A DNA stretch of 14,857 nucleotides, from positions 2,294-17,150 of the forward strand of contig DNGD01000049.1 in assembly GCA_003486725.1 (NCBI GenBank), written 5' to 3'. Source of the DNA: Rhodospirillaceae bacterium. GTDB taxonomy: Bacteria; Pseudomonadota; Alphaproteobacteria; UBA9219. Of the stretch, positions 14,309 to 14,857 are shown in pieces. Position 1 is the stretch's first letter, and every line of letters starts with the position of its first letter. The translations under genes were made by a program, and so were the position numbers. Below the pieces are notes generated by a model that was not told the origin of the DNA, ran no database searches, and saw only the letters and a list, made by a program, of their open reading frames with translations.

Positions 14309-14840
14309 ATGTATTTCCTCCTCTAGGAACATCTCCGCCGCCGATATTAAGAAAAGGCCCCAGTGATAGATATCTCTGGTAACCTTGCCAAGGTGGACGT
14401 TGCAATCCTACCCCATCTTGCCTTAGAAAAAAATGCGTAATTTTTGGATTCAGTAATTGTTGATTTCCTCCCTCCCTTGCTGCTGCCTCGGAAAGCCTCC
14501 AAGCGCTAGCCTGAATTGGGTTGTTGGGTTTTATGGGCGAAGCATAATGAACCTTGGGATTACGCTCAGACACAATACCGATATACGTTCTCGTTGTATG
14601 CAACATTTGCGCCGACTGAATATCCCAATTTGATTGATCATAAGGACTTTTGTTTGGCGACAGTAGCTTTGGATACAAGCCAGATGTCTCTCCATAAATC
14701 GCCATGGTTCGTTTTTTAAGCTTTCCAGATGGCTCATGTGATCCCCCCTCGCTCGTCCATCGCCCTCCTTCACGGCTTCCGGCAGGAGCCCGTGCCTGAT
14801 CAGGTCGATATTTCGCACCGGAAATATGATGTATTGTCAT
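14286..14840 (-). CDS. Phage-leader protein with possible cell-wall-hydrolase-like domain
   Basis: A 184-residue protein in three parts. Residues 1-9 (MTIHHISGA) copy the start of the prohead protease. Residues 10-33 (KYRPDQARAPAG, then GGRWTSEGG) are a linker of the DQPRVPAG...GGQW type, which I recall from phage and polymorphic-toxin proteins in alphaproteobacteria. Residues 45-184 may be an effector domain: TMAIYGETSG resembles the catalytic-Glu segment (VYGEARGE) of SleB-type cell wall hydrolases, and a later ITHFF with PPW at about 134-151 resembles their GATHF...P.W segment, with a C-terminal YVDFYG. This match is weak and read by eye. AAGGAG lies 5 bases before the ATG. The gene sits where head genes would be contiguous and overlaps a secreted partner. 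GC content is lower than its neighbours. Confidence 0.65.
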   Translation of the reverse strand: MTIHHISGAKYRPDQARAPAGSREGGRWTSEGGSHEPSGKLKKRTMAIYGETSGLYPKLLSPNKSPYDQSNWDIQSAQMLHTTRTYIGIVSERNPKVHYASPIKPNNPIQASAWRLSEAAAREGGNQQLLNPKITHFFLRQDGVGLQRPPWQGYQRYLSLGPFLNIGGGDVPRGGNTYVDFYGK

Positions 14841-14857
14841 TCTCTCTCCTTTTAAAA
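14813..14857. repeat. 45-bp direct repeat, copy 2 (5' end of cassette gene)
   Basis: Matches 13818-13862 except for one base. It carries the ribosome binding site and first codons of the 184-residue gene. It reaches the right window edge, so the true length may be greater. Confidence 0.9.

Overview
The window is the structural and lysis part of an alphaproteobacterial prophage, or a prophage-like gene-transfer-agent relative, lying beside a host gene. Every credible gene is on the minus strand, so transcription runs from high to low coordinates. The assignment rests on a tail-tip module matching genes g12-g15 of the Rhodobacter gene transfer agent (DUF2460, DUF2163, NlpC/P60-type peptidase, large hub protein), a DUF2793 protein and a GTA-type three-helix holin. 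The flanking squalene-hopene cyclase shows a hopanoid-making host. Most of the DNA is GC-rich. The genus cannot be fixed from the sequence.

Layout in transcription order. (1) 14857-13874: an AT-richer cassette of two overlapping genes. The first encodes a 184-residue protein with a phage-type N-terminal leader and a possible cell-wall-hydrolase-like domain. The second encodes a small protein with a signal peptide. The cassette ends in a strong terminator and is bracketed by a 45-bp direct repeat carrying the ribosome binding site and first codons of the next gene. (2) 13845-10291: head genes, namely HK97-type prohead protease, major capsid protein, a small beta-rich protein, a spike/fibre-like protein and a small unknown. 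(3) 10261-9342: head-tail connector and head-closure protein. (4) 9352-3849: DUF2460, DUF2163, peptidase and the 1141-residue hub. No tail terminator, major tail protein, tail chaperone or tape-measure gene lies between head closure and DUF2460. (5) 3759-2165: DUF2793 protein, a one-TM coiled-coil protein, a GH24 endolysin interrupted by an in-frame amber codon, and the holin, followed at once by a terminator. (6) 2064-1: a SAM-dependent methyltransferase of unclear origin (host or phage cargo), then the 5' half of squalene-hopene cyclase running off the left edge. Terminase and portal would be expected beyond the right edge.

The structural genes are tightly packed with stop/start overlaps and probably form one late operon. 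Superimposed on it are small intergenic repeats: a 19-29 nt GGGACTA-type repeat after the stop codons of three genes, a 76-bp double-hairpin palindrome and a short hairpin. Two of the GGGACTA loci also form terminator-like hairpins. The points most worth a second look are the bracketed cassette, the missing tail-tube genes, the amber codon in the endolysin and the beta-propeller-like middle of the hub.
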